NCBI GenBank assembly: GCA_963733085.1
Contig: CAVTBY010000005.1
Coordinates: 300,150 to 364,149, forward strand
Reading direction: 5' to 3'
Length of the DNA: 64,000 nucleotides
From: Desertimonas sp963733085
GTDB taxonomy: Bacteria > Actinomycetota > Acidimicrobiia > Acidimicrobiales > Ilumatobacteraceae
The notes under the pieces: generated by a model
Told to the model about the DNA's origin: nothing
Seen by the model: the letters and a program-made list of their open reading frames with translations, nothing else
Databases searched by the model: none
Shown here: positions 11,459-19,930 of the stretch, in pieces
Layout of the letters: every line of letters starts with the position of its first letter
How positions within the stretch are numbered: position 1 is the first letter of the stretch
Program-made: the position numbers and the translations under genes

Positions 11459-11572
11459 ATGAATGCATCACTCGCAACGATCCTGGCTGACGGCATCTAT
11501 ATCGGCGGCGGAGTCCTCCTACTCATCTTGGTGATCCTGGTCGTCCTATTGCTGATGCGGCGCAGCGTATGA
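11459..11572 (+). CDS. 37-residue membrane miniprotein
   Basis: Starts ATG 11459 after GGAAGGG. It has a short polar start (MNASLATILADGIY), then one very hydrophobic helix (IGGGVLLLILVILVVLLLM) and a basic end RRSV. The stop overlaps the next ATG as ATGA (11569-11572), so it is the first gene of a three-gene operon. The pattern resembles the tiny hydrophobic stress peptides seen beside DUF2188 genes; function unknown. Confidence 0.55.
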   Translation: MNASLATILADGIYIGGGVLLLILVILVVLLLMRRSV

Positions 11573-11793
11573 ACGAGTTTTCGCCGGCGGTGCACACCGT
11601 GACTTGCTCCGAGGGCTGGGCACATGTTTGTGACCGGTGGCCGGGAGCACGGGATCCGTACGTGACGAAGAGGGAGGCTGAAGCCTCCGGACGTGAACAG
11701 GCGAGACAGGAGACGGTCGACCACATCGTCCGCGATGCAGACCGGACGATCGAGCAGGGAACCAGCATCAGGAACCTGCTCCCCGACAGGTGA
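11569..11793 (+). CDS. DUF2188-like protein
   Basis: 74 residues, with the family pattern HT.. GWAHVCDRWPGA, YVTKREAEASGREQARQ and a terminal IVRDADRTIEQG strand, as in the 60-75-residue DUF2188 proteins. Cytoplasmic, no Cys redox pair. Overlaps the upstream membrane miniprotein by 4 bp and lies 7 bp before the next gene, so one operon. Confidence 0.6.
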   Translation: MNEFSPAVHTVTCSEGWAHVCDRWPGARDPYVTKREAEASGREQARQETVDHIVRDADRTIEQGTSIRNLLPDR

Positions 11794-11800
11794 TCGCGAC

Positions 11801-12118
11801 ATGAACGTCATCCGCTCAATGTGGGCGTCGATTCAGGGCGACCCGGTGTTCATGCGCCGAGTCAACGGGTGGCTCACGGTCTTCTGGATCGCGATGATCC
11901 CGATTTCGCTCATCACCGGATGGATCTCATCGGTCACCTATGTCGCGGCCCTGTCACTTTGGGCGCTCGTGTCCGGCCATTGGTCGGCGTGGCAGGCGGC
12001 CCGCGTCGAAGTGCGACAAGAGGAGGAGGCGGCACGAGCAGAAGAGGAGCCGCTGGAGCAACGCGTCGTCGACAAACTCGTCGACGAGACGACGGTGGAG
12101 ACCGTGGCCGCAAGGTAG
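11801..12118 (+). CDS. Two-helix membrane protein with acidic tail
   Basis: 105 residues: an amphipathic start (MNVIRSMWASIQGDPVFMRR), two hydrophobic segments (LTVFWIAMIPISLITGW; VTYVAALSLWALVSGHW), then a charged coiled-coil-like tail (RQEEEAARAEEEPLEQRVVDKLVDE). Third gene of the 11459-12118 operon. Not recognised. Confidence 0.6.
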   Translation: MNVIRSMWASIQGDPVFMRRVNGWLTVFWIAMIPISLITGWISSVTYVAALSLWALVSGHWSAWQAARVEVRQEEEAARAEEEPLEQRVVDKLVDETTVETVAAR

Positions 12119-12240
12119 CGGATCACAAGGTTCCGTGGAAGATCGGTATCGAGACGAAGTGTCGTCGTTGAGAAGTAGCCACAGACGTGCGTATGAGTTG
12201 TAACGCCTCCGGGAACTCCTGAGCCACCGTCGCCGTCCTC

Positions 12241-12429
12241 GTGTCCAGGCTGCAAGACGCCGCCTCGCCGTGCGACGCCGCCGCCACGACCGATGCGATC
12301 ACCCCCGAGGGTTCGCTGCCGGAGCTGTCCGCAGACTCGGTAGTCGACGAGCTACCCGTCGACTCTGTCGTCGAAGAGTTGCCCGTGACCGTTCCTGAAC
12401 TCCCCGTCACACTGCCGACCGACTCGTAA
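12241..12429 (+). CDS. Possible small repetitive Val/Glu/Pro protein
   Basis: 62 residues from GTG 12241 with repeats of the type VVDELPVDSVVEELPVTVPE near the C-terminus. An in-frame stop lies 18 bp upstream and there is no ribosome binding site, so this may be the tail of a frameshifted secreted protein or chance. The rest of 12119-12493 holds nothing else recognisable. Confidence 0.3.
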   Translation: MSRLQDAASPCDAAATTDAITPEGSLPELSADSVVDELPVDSVVEELPVTVPELPVTLPTDS

Positions 12430-12493
12430 CCCCGTCGCACCGCCGCTGGGGCGCCGCAGCCAGGGGGTTAAGGGCTGCGACGATCCCGGGAGG

Positions 12494-12532
12494 GCAACGC
12501 CCCCCGAACCAGAAAGGTGCGGGGGGCGTTGC
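12494..12532. terminator. Strong 12-bp hairpin, probable bidirectional terminator
   Basis: GCAACGCCCCCC pairs perfectly with GGGGGGCGTTGC around a 15-nt loop. It lies between the plus-strand small-protein operon and the end of minus-strand vapC, so it can end both. No T-run follows, as is usual for high-GC actinobacterial terminators. Confidence 0.75.
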
Positions 12533-12734
12533 AAACTCAACGAATTACCCCGAGGCAAGGCCCGACGTCGTCGAGCAAGACAGCGCGCCGCCCTGGTAGT
12601 GCCGACGAGCAACCTGGGTGCGCGCAGTACACGAAACTGTTGAGAGATTCTCGTGCTGCGGTCAATCTTCTCGAGGACGATCCGCCACTCGGAGCTGTCG
12701 GGGTACATGGCGGTGGGGGAGTGCGATTGGCGGG

Positions 12735-13169
12735 TCACGGTCTAACCGTGGCAGGGGCGACCACGAGCTGCTCGGCGATCACGGCGGCGTGGAGTCGACG
12801 ATCCCACACGGCAACGACGAGCTCGGCGGGCCCAACCGCCAGTGCGCTGGCGAGGTGCACGGCGTCGGCCCCACGCAAGGGGTGGTGCGCCGTCAATTCT
12901 CCGGCGCGGCGTTCGACATCGGCGGTCAGTTCGACTGGACGGGTTGCTGCCCACAGCTCCTCCCACGCCCCGAGCGCGGCGGCGAGCCCGCCAGCACCGA
13001 GGTCGTGGTTGCGGCCGGCGGCGGCGAGCGCGGCGCGCACCTCGGGATAGGCGAGTCGGCTCGACAGCGCCGCATCACAGCCGTCCCACAGCTCGGCGGC
13101 GAGGTCGCTTCCGGATTCCTCCACCACCAGTTTCACCAGCGCGCTCGAGTCGAAGTAGACCAGCGCCAC
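12735..13169 (-). CDS. vapC: PIN-domain ribonuclease toxin (VapC family)
   Basis: 144 residues. Acidic metal-binding quartet positions are visible: Asp in VYFDSSALVKLVVEE, Glu in the SRLAYPEVRAAL helix, Asp in RGADAVHLASAL, and the last Asp in VVAVWDRRLHAAV. It cleaves RNA when not bound by its antitoxin. The antitoxin gene ends 3 bp upstream, and the hairpin at 12494-12532 lies downstream. Confidence 0.9.
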   Translation of the reverse strand: MALVYFDSSALVKLVVEESGSDLAAELWDGCDAALSSRLAYPEVRAALAAAGRNHDLGAGGLAAALGAWEELWAATRPVELTADVERRAGELTAHHPLRGADAVHLASALAVGPAELVVAVWDRRLHAAVIAEQLVVAPATVRP

Positions 13170-13172
13170 CGG

Positions 13173-13436
13173 TTAGCGCCGCTGTTCGCTGACCAGCTCG
13201 GCGACCGATCGACGTGCGCGGGGGCGCAATCGACCCGTCATCGTTGACCGCCGCGGGCGGGCCGGGCGGGCGATGATCCCATCGTCGGTCAGGCGCTCGA
13301 TCGTCGTTCGTGTGTTCAATCCAACGAGCCTCGCCACGGGCATCCCCCGCTCAGTGACAACGATCTCGTCGCCGCGTTGAGCGCGGGCGATCCAATCGCT
13401 GAGATGCGCTCGAAGCTCCGTCACCGCAACGTCCAT
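13173..13436 (-). CDS. Phd/YefM-type antitoxin (VapB)
   Basis: 87 residues from ATG 13436. The N-terminus MDVAVTELRAHLSDWIARAQ followed by GDEIVVTERGMPVARLVGL is the standard Phd/YefM DNA-binding fold. The C-terminal half is Arg-rich (RPARPRRSTMTGRLRPRARR) and would wrap the toxin. Cotranscribed with vapC (3-bp gap). The 13445-13476 inverted repeat next to its start is the likely autoregulatory site. Confidence 0.85.
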   Translation of the reverse strand: MDVAVTELRAHLSDWIARAQRGDEIVVTERGMPVARLVGLNTRTTIERLTDDGIIARPARPRRSTMTGRLRPRARRSVAELVSEQRR

Positions 13437-13444
13437 ACCTCGAA

Positions 13445-13476
13445 GTGTACAGGTGGGCAGGTGGCCATCTGTACAC
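13445..13476. promoter_or_regulatory. VapBC operator
   Basis: GTGTACAGGTGG and CCATCTGTACAC form an inverted repeat matching at 11 of 12 positions with an 8-nt centre, starting 9 bp upstream of the antitoxin ATG. Typical of autoregulated toxin-antitoxin promoters. Confidence 0.75.
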
Positions 13477-13610
13477 ATCAGTCCGCGATCGAGATGCCAG
13501 CGATATGGCGCGGCTCGCGGCTCCGCGCTCGACGTCGTTATGGCTGGGCGCGAAATGTGGTGCTCAACGTGTGGAGCCGAGCTTCCGGTTCGCAGCCTCG
13601 GCCTTGATGG

Positions 13611-14938
13611 TCACCAGACGGCGAACACCTCCCACTCGTCCGGCACGCCTTTGAGGATGTGTCGGCCGCGGCTCTCGAAGGCGAATCCGCCGCCTGCCAC
13701 GAGATCCTTGACGGTGCGCGACACCAGAACCTCGCCGGCCCCGGCCAGAGCGGCGATGCGGGCCCCGATGTGAACGGCAAGCCCGCCGACATCGTGCTCG
13801 GCGATTTCCATCTCACCGGTGTGGATTCCGCTACGCACATGGATCCCGAGCGCCGCCACGTGCTCGACAATGGCCCGTGCGCAGCGAATCGCCTGCGCCG
13901 GACTGTCGAAGGTGGCGAGGAACCCGTCACCGGTAAAGCTGATCTCCCTGCCCCGCCACTTCGCCAGCTCAGCTCGGACCACGTCGTTGTGACGGTCGAG
14001 GAGGTCGCGCCACCGCTGATCGCCAAGGTTGGCGGCAGTGTCGGTGGAGCCCACGATGTCGGTGAACAACGCTGTCGCCAGCCGGCGCTCGGGTGCCGCG
14101 GCGGCGCGGTGTCCGGTGACGAACTCCTCGATCTCCTGCAGGATCGGTTCGGTGTCACCGGCCCAGAAATAGTGGTCCGCACCCTCGAGCTCGACGAGCT
14201 TCGCGCCGGGATCTTCGAAGCGAGATAGCGGCCCTCCTCGATCCTCACGTCGGGGTCGTCGCGTCGGTACAGCAACAGCGTCGGGACTCGAATCCGCGGG
14301 AGCAGTTCGGTCACGTCGATGTGAGACGACGCACGATTGAGAGATGCGGCAGCTTTTGGGCTGGCAGACAGGCGGAGCCAGCGACCGACCCACTCGATGA
14401 ATGCGGCATCGTCGGCCCGGCTCGGGGCGTAGTACCTCGCGATCCTCGACGGATCGTCCCACGCCTGTTCGATCCCAGCCGATTCCGCCTCCCGGTCCTC
14501 CAAGGTTGGTGCCCACGGGTAGTCCTCCGACCACAGTCGCTTGGCGTAGCTGGCGAACAGGATCAGGCGCTCGACCCGCTCGGGGTAGGCGTGCGTGAAT
14601 GCCACCGCCGTGCTCCCCCCCTCGGAGTGCCCGAACAGATCGGCACGCTCGGCACCGGCAGCGTCCATGACAGCCCGAAGGTCCTCGACCCTCGTGTCGA
14701 GATCGGGCAGCTCACCGACGGGCACGGCGTCCGAGAGGCCAATGCCTCGCTTGTCGAAGCAGATCAACCGGGAGAACGAGCCGAGCCTCCGTAAGAAGCG
14801 AGCCATGCCGGGATCCTCTTGCATGACCTCGACGTTGGTGACCCAGCCGGGGACGTACACGAGATCCCCCGGGCCGTCGCCGACAACCCGGTACGCGATG
14901 TTCAGTTCACCGCTCTTGGCGTAGTGGATGGCGGTCAT
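13611..14938 (-). pseudogene. Alpha/beta-hydrolase fused to class III adenylate/guanylate cyclase, one frameshift
   Basis: From ATG 14938 the first frame encodes an alpha/beta hydrolase: YRVVGDGPGDLVYVPGWV, FDKRGIGLSD, nucleophile elbow LFGHSEGGS, and VPTLLLYRRDDP before the frame breaks. Near 14205-14212 one base is missing (KIP/GAKLVEL), and the second frame continues with GADHYFW and the catalytic His region, then a class III cyclase: ATALFTDIVGSTDTAA (metal Asp), GREISFTGDGFLATFDSP, RSGIHTGEMEI, stop 13611. Repaired length is 442 residues. This hydrolase-cyclase fusion is common in Actinobacteria and Proteobacteria and would make cAMP in response to an unknown ligand. Confidence 0.8.
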
Positions 14939-15376
14939 GGCGACTCTGTCGGGAGCCACAGTACTGAGCGTCTCCACGGACCGGCATGTGAGTCGGTCCG
15001 AAGTCCCTGCTGAATGCGCCACATTGCGCGCAGGCGAATCCGCCCCTGCGTAGCGAAAGTGTCGGGAGCCAACGCTCGGCGGCGTTGTTCGGTCGCGTCG
15101 TTAGTGCGAACGTGGCGCTCGGTCACGGCGCTCGGCGACGGGACGGGGCCGCGTAACTACCCCCAATTCGGTTGCTTGACCCGGCGCCCTTGAGTGGTCC
15201 CGACCGTCACGCGTGACGCCTGAACGACGCAGCACCGGCTCGTGCTCCGAGCGCCTGTCCGCCGGCCCACCGATGAGTTTCCGACGACTCCACCGATGAG
15301 TTCTCCCGCCCTCGCTCGTCGGAAATGCCGTGACCGGACCACCGGTCACCACCCACAACACGCCGAGGAGCAAAAC

Positions 15377-15805
15377 GTGTCCGCCACCCAGATCTTCGTC
15401 AACCTTCCCGTCGCCGACATCGACAAGGCGAAGGCCTTCTACACGTCGCTCGGGTTCTCGCTGAACCCGCAGTTCACCGACGAGCACACCGGCTGCGTCG
15501 TCATCGCCGAGAACATCTGCGCCATGATCATGTCGCACGAGCGCTTCAAGCAGTTCACCTCGCGCAACGTCGCAACCGACGGCATCGAAGTCATCAACGC
15601 CATCGGCGTGACCTCACGCAACGGCGTCGACCACCTCGCCGATACCGCACTCGCCAACGGCGGCTCGCAGACCAAGCCGACCCAGGACATGGGCTGGATG
15701 TACCAGCGCAGCTTCGCCGACCCCGACGGCCACCACTGGGAGGCCGTCTACGTCGACGAGGAAGCGATGGCCGAGGCGTTTGCCTCCGGCGACACGCCCG
15801 CGTGA
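15377..15805 (+). CDS. VOC-superfamily protein (glyoxalase-like)
   Basis: 142 residues from GTG 15377 after GAGGAG. It starts TQIFVNLPVADIDKAKAFYT and ends FADPDGHHWEAVYVDEEAM, matching the small VOC proteins annotated as lactoylglutathione lyase-like. It includes His and Glu ligands in DGHHWE. The interval 14939-15376 before it shows no other gene. Its 3' end overlaps the convergent gene at 15748-16179 by 58 bp if that gene's long tail is real. Confidence 0.85.
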   Translation: MSATQIFVNLPVADIDKAKAFYTSLGFSLNPQFTDEHTGCVVIAENICAMIMSHERFKQFTSRNVATDGIEVINAIGVTSRNGVDHLADTALANGGSQTKPTQDMGWMYQRSFADPDGHHWEAVYVDEEAMAEAFASGDTPA

Positions 15806-16179
15806 CCGGTCCGAACGTCGAGTAGCCGGCGAGAACACGTGCCGAACTCGTCGACGTCACGCGACCTGCTCCCAGACCGACACGAGCTTGGTGGCGGCAC
15901 CAACGCTTGACGCCGCCGCGTAGTCCCGCCGCGTTCTACGGCACCGACACGTTCTGGCGGGAGCCTGACCTGCGTCGTCACAACACAGGTTCGTCGCCGT
16001 TTGTGAAGGATGATGATTGCCACCGCCGCGGCGATCGCCAGCGCTACGCCGGCGAGACCGATGACCAGTGTGCTGCCCACGCCGAGTGCGGCGATGGCGC
16101 CGAGCAGGCCGAGGGTCGGTCCGATGCAGCAGGCCATGCACGCCAGTGCGGCGATCCCGATGATGTTCCGATTGCTCAC
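15748..16179 (-). CDS. Small membrane protein with CxxCC motif, MerR-linked
   Basis: The first ~60 residues hold two hydrophobic helices: MSNRNIIGIAALACMACCIG with Cys-x-x-Cys-Cys, and GSTLVIGLAGVALAIAAAVA. This is reminiscent of mercuric-ion transporters (MerT/MerF), whose vicinal Cys in the first helix pass metal. The remaining ~80 residues are low-complexity and may be a frame artefact. Start ATG 16179 overlaps the MerR gene stop by 4 bp, so the two are coupled. Metal identity is not determinable. Confidence 0.6.
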   Translation of the reverse strand: MSNRNIIGIAALACMACCIGPTLGLLGAIAALGVGSTLVIGLAGVALAIAAAVAIIILHKRRRTCVVTTQVRLPPERVGAVERGGTTRRRQALVPPPSSCRSGSRSRDVDEFGTCSRRLLDVRTGHAGVSPEANASAIASSST

Positions 16180-16925
16180 GCGGCGGTTCCGAACATCGCG
16201 CTGACCATCTCGGCAGCGTGGTCGGGGGCATCGATCTCCAGTGCGACCCCACGTTCATCGACGGTCACGACGAAGGCGAAGAAGGAGCAGCACTGCTGTT
16301 CAGCTTCGACGAGAGTCATCAGTTCGGCGAGGTCGACACCGCGTAGCTCGAGCCGCAGTCGCCCGTCGGCCGTGCGGACGCGTGCATCCACGTTGGCGAG
16401 AACCGTGCGCCAGCGCTCGACTCGTTCGGGCATCGCTGTGGGTTGGAGGGTGCACGCGATCGGCTGTTCACGCGAAGCGACAATCGAGAGCGTGACCGGT
16501 GACGACGCGGGCGGATCGTGTACGGCGAGGCAGGCACAGCCGTCGCCGCAGGGGCCGTCGAGCGCCGGTTCATCAAGTCGTGTCGCTGCCGTCTGCAGCT
16601 GCGAGGCGAAGACGACCAGCTCGGCGATCCGGACTTGGGTGGCGTACAGCTTGTCGGTCACCAGTTCATGGAATCGTCGCTGCACCGGTCCGCACCGCTC
16701 ACCGTCCCAGATGCCGACCAAGTCGGCGATCTCTTCGAGCGAACAGCCCAGCTGTTTGGCACGGGCGATGAAGGCGAGACGGCCGAGGACCTGGTCGTCG
16801 TAGACGCGGTAACCCGCTTCCGTGCGAGTGGTGGGAGCTACGAGGCCGAGGTCTTCGTAGTAGCGCAGTGCGGAAGCGCTGAACCCCGAGCGCTCGGCAA
16901 CTTGACCGATCGTGAAGGTGCTCAC
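16176..16925 (-). CDS. MerR-family regulator with extra Cys-containing C-terminal domain
   Basis: 249 residues. The N-terminal HTH is MSTFTIGQVAERSGFSASAL with RYYEDLGLVAP; a dimerisation helix follows. After it comes CGDGCACL (residues ~135-145), a candidate metal-binding loop, then a ~100-residue extension with EAEQQCCSFFAFVV. Such MerR proteins fused to a CCSFF domain are seen beside metal or thiol-stress genes in Actinobacteria. It translationally couples to the CxxCC membrane protein downstream, suggesting it senses the same thiophilic metal. Confidence 0.85.
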   Translation of the reverse strand: MSTFTIGQVAERSGFSASALRYYEDLGLVAPTTRTEAGYRVYDDQVLGRLAFIARAKQLGCSLEEIADLVGIWDGERCGPVQRRFHELVTDKLYATQVRIAELVVFASQLQTAATRLDEPALDGPCGDGCACLAVHDPPASSPVTLSIVASREQPIACTLQPTAMPERVERWRTVLANVDARVRTADGRLRLELRGVDLAELMTLVEAEQQCCSFFAFVVTVDERGVALEIDAPDHAAEMVSAMFGTAA

Positions 16926-16961
16926 ACCGCCACACGGTAAGGGTTCAAGTCGAGATGAAGG

Positions 16962-17198
16962 TCAAGTGCCAGCAGTCGCTGCGAGTTGCCGATACCGGCG
17001 TACCGCCACGCCTGCCCAGATCAACTCGACGACGCCGAAGGGCCACGCTCCCGACAAGAACCCGTAGACACTCGACAACACGCAACCGAGCGCGAACGCG
17101 AGCACGAACACCGGTCCGCGCCCCTCCAACGCGTACATGACCATCATGAACGTGACCGCACATACCCCGTAGACGGTGACCGCCATCGCCTCAGTCAA
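16962..17198 (-). CDS. Small two-helix membrane protein after the CDF gene
   Basis: 78 residues (TTG 17198, overlapping the CDF stop as TTGA; ATG 17186 is the alternative). Two hydrophobic segments: VTVYGVCAVTFMMVMYAL and VFVLAFALGCVLSSVYGFL, then WPFGVVELIWAGVAVRRYR. It resembles a widespread short actinobacterial membrane protein of unknown function. Position in the ArsR-CDF operon suggests an accessory role in metal handling. Confidence 0.6.
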   Translation of the reverse strand: MTEAMAVTVYGVCAVTFMMVMYALEGRGPVFVLAFALGCVLSSVYGFLSGAWPFGVVELIWAGVAVRRYRQLAATAGT

Positions 17199-17934
17199 TC
17201 AGGCGTCCCGCGTGCGGGTCGGGGTGACGCGCCGGGTGTGCAGCAGGTGTCGCCCCGCCACGCGTCGCGGCCTTCCCTGGCGGCGACGGCGGCGATGACA
17301 AGTCCGGCGACGGGATCGGCCCACGACCAACCGAACAGGCTGTTGAGGGCGAGACCACCGAGCAGGACAGCCGACAGATACGTGCACAGCAGTGTTTGCT
17401 TCGAGTCGGCGACCGCGGTCGCCGAGCCGAGTTCCCGTCCCGCCCGACGCTGTGCGTAGGAGAGGAACGGCATCACCATCAGCGAGACCGACGCCAACAC
17501 GATCCCGACTGTGGAGTGATCGACCTCGCTCGATCCGATCAGGGCGCGGGTCGACTCGACGGTGAGGTAGGCGGCGAGGGCTAGGAACGAGTAGGCGATG
17601 AGGCGCAGCGCGATCCGCTCACGCGCCTGGGGATCGGGGCGCGGAACTGCCACGCGACTACGGCTGCGGAGCTGACTTCGATCACCGAGTCGAGACCGAA
17701 GCCGATCAGCGCCGTGGACCCTGCGACGGTTCCGGCGGCGATCGCGACGATCGCTTCGATCACGTTGTAGCTGATCGTTGCCGCCACCAGCAGGCGTACG
17801 CGCCGAGTCAGCACGTCGCGGCGCGTATTCGACGACGATAGCGGTTCGACCCCGACGGTCTCGGCGCAGCAGTCGTCCGAACATGACGACAAAGTCGACG
17901 TGACCGTCGGGACCTCCCGAGCCATCAACAGCAC
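17195..17934 (-). pseudogene. Cation diffusion facilitator (CDF) family transporter, one frameshift
   Basis: The N-terminal frame (start 17934) has a Cys-containing leader (CSDDCCAE), then RRVRLLVAATISYNVIEAIV and GSTALIGFGLDSVIEVSSAA with the metal-site Asp. One base is missing near 17636-17640 (homopolymer-like CCCC/GGGG). The second frame continues IALRLIAYSFLALAAYLTVE, SYAQRRAGRELGSATAVADS with the second metal-site Asp, and GWSWADPVAGLVIAAVAAREG. Repaired length is about 246 residues, without the cytoplasmic C-terminal domain, as in short actinobacterial CDFs. Exports divalent metal. Overlaps the ArsR gene end by 10 bp. Confidence 0.75.
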
Positions 17935-18263
17935 CCGTTATGGATGGCGTTCGGACAGAACGAGGGATCGACAGCGGGAACCACCGCGAGCAACTCGCGG
18001 AGCGCCCGACCCAGGCGTCGGTCGGCCAGTGCATAGCGGACGCGACGTCCCTCAGGTTGCGCGGTGACCAAGCCGCAGCCGCGCAGACAGTTGAGATGGT
18101 TGGAGACGTTGGCGCGAGTGAGATCAAGCTGCTCGGCAAGTTCGGACGGGTAGCCCGGAGCGTCGAGCAGCGCGACCAACAGTCGACGCCGCGAGTCGTC
18201 CGCCAACGCCACACCGACCCGCGCCAGCACATCCATCGAAACCGCTGTCGCCACAGGTGACAT
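17925..18263 (-). CDS. ArsR/SmtB-family metal-responsive repressor
   Basis: 112 residues from ATG 18263 (the frame is open to 18323, but the inverted repeat at 18283-18314 would then lie inside the gene). Winged-helix signature: RRRLLVALLDAPGYPSELAE, then LTRANVSNHLNCLRGCGLVT with the Cys-x-x-Cys recognition-helix arrangement (CLRGC) used by CmtR-like sensors, EGRRVRYAL wing, and a C-terminal CPNAIHNGCC that can supply further thiolates. It probably senses Cd/Pb/Zn-type metals and represses its own CDF operon. Confidence 0.85.
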   Translation of the reverse strand: MSPVATAVSMDVLARVGVALADDSRRRLLVALLDAPGYPSELAEQLDLTRANVSNHLNCLRGCGLVTAQPEGRRVRYALADRRLGRALRELLAVVPAVDPSFCPNAIHNGCC

Positions 18264-18282
18264 CGACGGCCACTGTACAGCT

Positions 18283-18314
18283 GTGACTGAACTATCTATC
18301 TTTCTGAGAGTCAC
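18283..18314. promoter_or_regulatory. Candidate ArsR operator
   Basis: GTGACT at 18283 and AGTCAC at 18309 form an inverted repeat around an AT-richer centre (CTATCTATCTTTCT), 20 bp upstream of the chosen arsR start. Position fits an autoregulatory site; the arms are short, so this is tentative. Confidence 0.4.
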
Positions 18315-18643
18315 GTGCGGCACGGGATGTGGTCTCGTTCGCCCGGATCCTTGGTCCCGCCGTAGGGCGGTCGCCGGGCTAGATCGGCAAATCTGCCATC
18401 CGAGCCTCGACTGTCACGTAAAACCGCCCGGTCGTCCACACACGTCAATGATCCCATGTGGAGCTGCTGATTCGCCGGGCCTCCTCCGCTGTGGTTCGGT
18501 CCTTCGCTTCGGATGAAGCTCGGGGTTGCTGAAACAAACTCTCGAGCGAAGGAGACGACGCTATTCGGTCGGTGAGTGGGGGTCGGGTGTGCGAGCATCA
18601 GGACGCCGACGACGGTTGGTCGGCGCGGCGGAAGGAGGATTCG

Positions 18644-19735
18644 ATGTCGACGATCGAGCTGACGAGCGCGGACGTGTCGCAGGTCGAGGAGTTCGCAGAA
18701 AGGCTGTTCATGGCCGGTCTGTCGGCGTTGGAGCTCGCCAACGTTGAGCTTGGCGTGCGCCTTGGTCTCTACGAGGTCCTCGAGGGCGCCGGTGCGTTGA
18801 CGTCGCAGCAGGTTGCCAGCCGTGCAGGGATTGCCGAGCGGTACGCCCGTGAGTGGCTCGAACAGCAGGCGGTCGCCGGGGTGCTCGAGGTCGATGATGT
18901 CACCAAGCCCGCCGGTGAGCGCGGGTTCACGTTGCCGAACGCCCACGCCCATGTGCTGTTGGACGATGACAGCGAGGCGTGTATGAAGCCGGTTGCGGCG
19001 GCGACGGCGTGGCTGGCGAAAGCGATCGACATCATGGTGCCGGTAATCCGCAGCGGCGATGGCGCCGCGTTTGGACGGTTCGACCTGCACGACATTCAGG
19101 CGGCGTTCACCAGGCCCGTGTTCGTCAACCACCTCACTCAGAACTGGCTGCCAGCGTTGCCGGACGTTCAGGCGAGTCTGAGCGCCGGCGATCCGGTACG
19201 AATCGCCGAGCTCGGCTGCGGCGAGGGACTGGCGGCGCTGACCATCGCTCGCACCTACCCGAATGCCGAGATCGACGGCTTCGACCTCGACGAGGCGTCG
19301 ATCGCGGTCGCCAACGACAGTGCGGCCGCAGCCGGCGTCGGTGACCGGGTCCGCTTCCGGGCGCGAGACGCCGCCGACCCGATGATTGCCGGAAGCTACG
19401 ACTTGGTGCTGGCGATCGAGATGCTGCACGACGTGCCCGACCCGGTCGGCATCCTCCGCACGATGCGACGACTCGCCGGCAATCATGGCGTCGTCTTGGT
19501 CGTCGACGAACGCGTCGCCGAGGCGTTCACCGTGCCGGCGAGCGAGATGGAGCGATTCTTCTACGGATTCAGCACTCTCCATTGCCTCGCTGTCAGCATG
19601 CAGAACGACGGCGCAGGCACCGGGACCGTGATGCGCCCCGACACGGTGCGTCGCTACGCCGCCGACGCTGGATTCGTAAACGTTGAAGTCCTCGACGTCG
19701 AGCACCCACAGTTCACGCTGTACCGCCTTACCTGA
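18644..19735 (+). CDS. SAM-dependent methyltransferase with N-terminal dimerisation domain
   Basis: 363 residues from ATG 18644, preceded by GAAGGAGG. The N-terminal winged-helix-like part is LGVRLGLYEVLEGAGALTSQ, then AGIAERYAREWLEQQAVAGV. The Rossmann core is RIAELGCGEGLAALTIARTY (SAM motif I), IDGFDLDEASI (acidic motif), DLVLAIEMLHDVPDP and VLVVDERV. The architecture matches O-methyltransferase-like and ubiquinone-type enzymes of about 350 residues; substrate unknown. The long antisense frame is a shadow. Confidence 0.85.
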   Translation: MSTIELTSADVSQVEEFAERLFMAGLSALELANVELGVRLGLYEVLEGAGALTSQQVASRAGIAERYAREWLEQQAVAGVLEVDDVTKPAGERGFTLPNAHAHVLLDDDSEACMKPVAAATAWLAKAIDIMVPVIRSGDGAAFGRFDLHDIQAAFTRPVFVNHLTQNWLPALPDVQASLSAGDPVRIAELGCGEGLAALTIARTYPNAEIDGFDLDEASIAVANDSAAAAGVGDRVRFRARDAADPMIAGSYDLVLAIEMLHDVPDPVGILRTMRRLAGNHGVVLVVDERVAEAFTVPASEMERFFYGFSTLHCLAVSMQNDGAGTGTVMRPDTVRRYAADAGFVNVEVLDVEHPQFTLYRLT

Positions 19736-19930
19736 CGGTCTCGCCGCACGCTGCTGGCCGACCCGTCGCCATCACGCGTGCAAAGCACCACGACCGATGG
19801 CAAGTTACCGAAGGCGGACGGAGCCCTGTCATCGCCGGAAGCCGAATCGGCGATTGACATGCCGTTCTCGGCGGGTTCAGCCGGGACGTTGAGCGTCGTT
19901 CGGTCACGGAGTTCTGTGCGGCCTGCGTTG

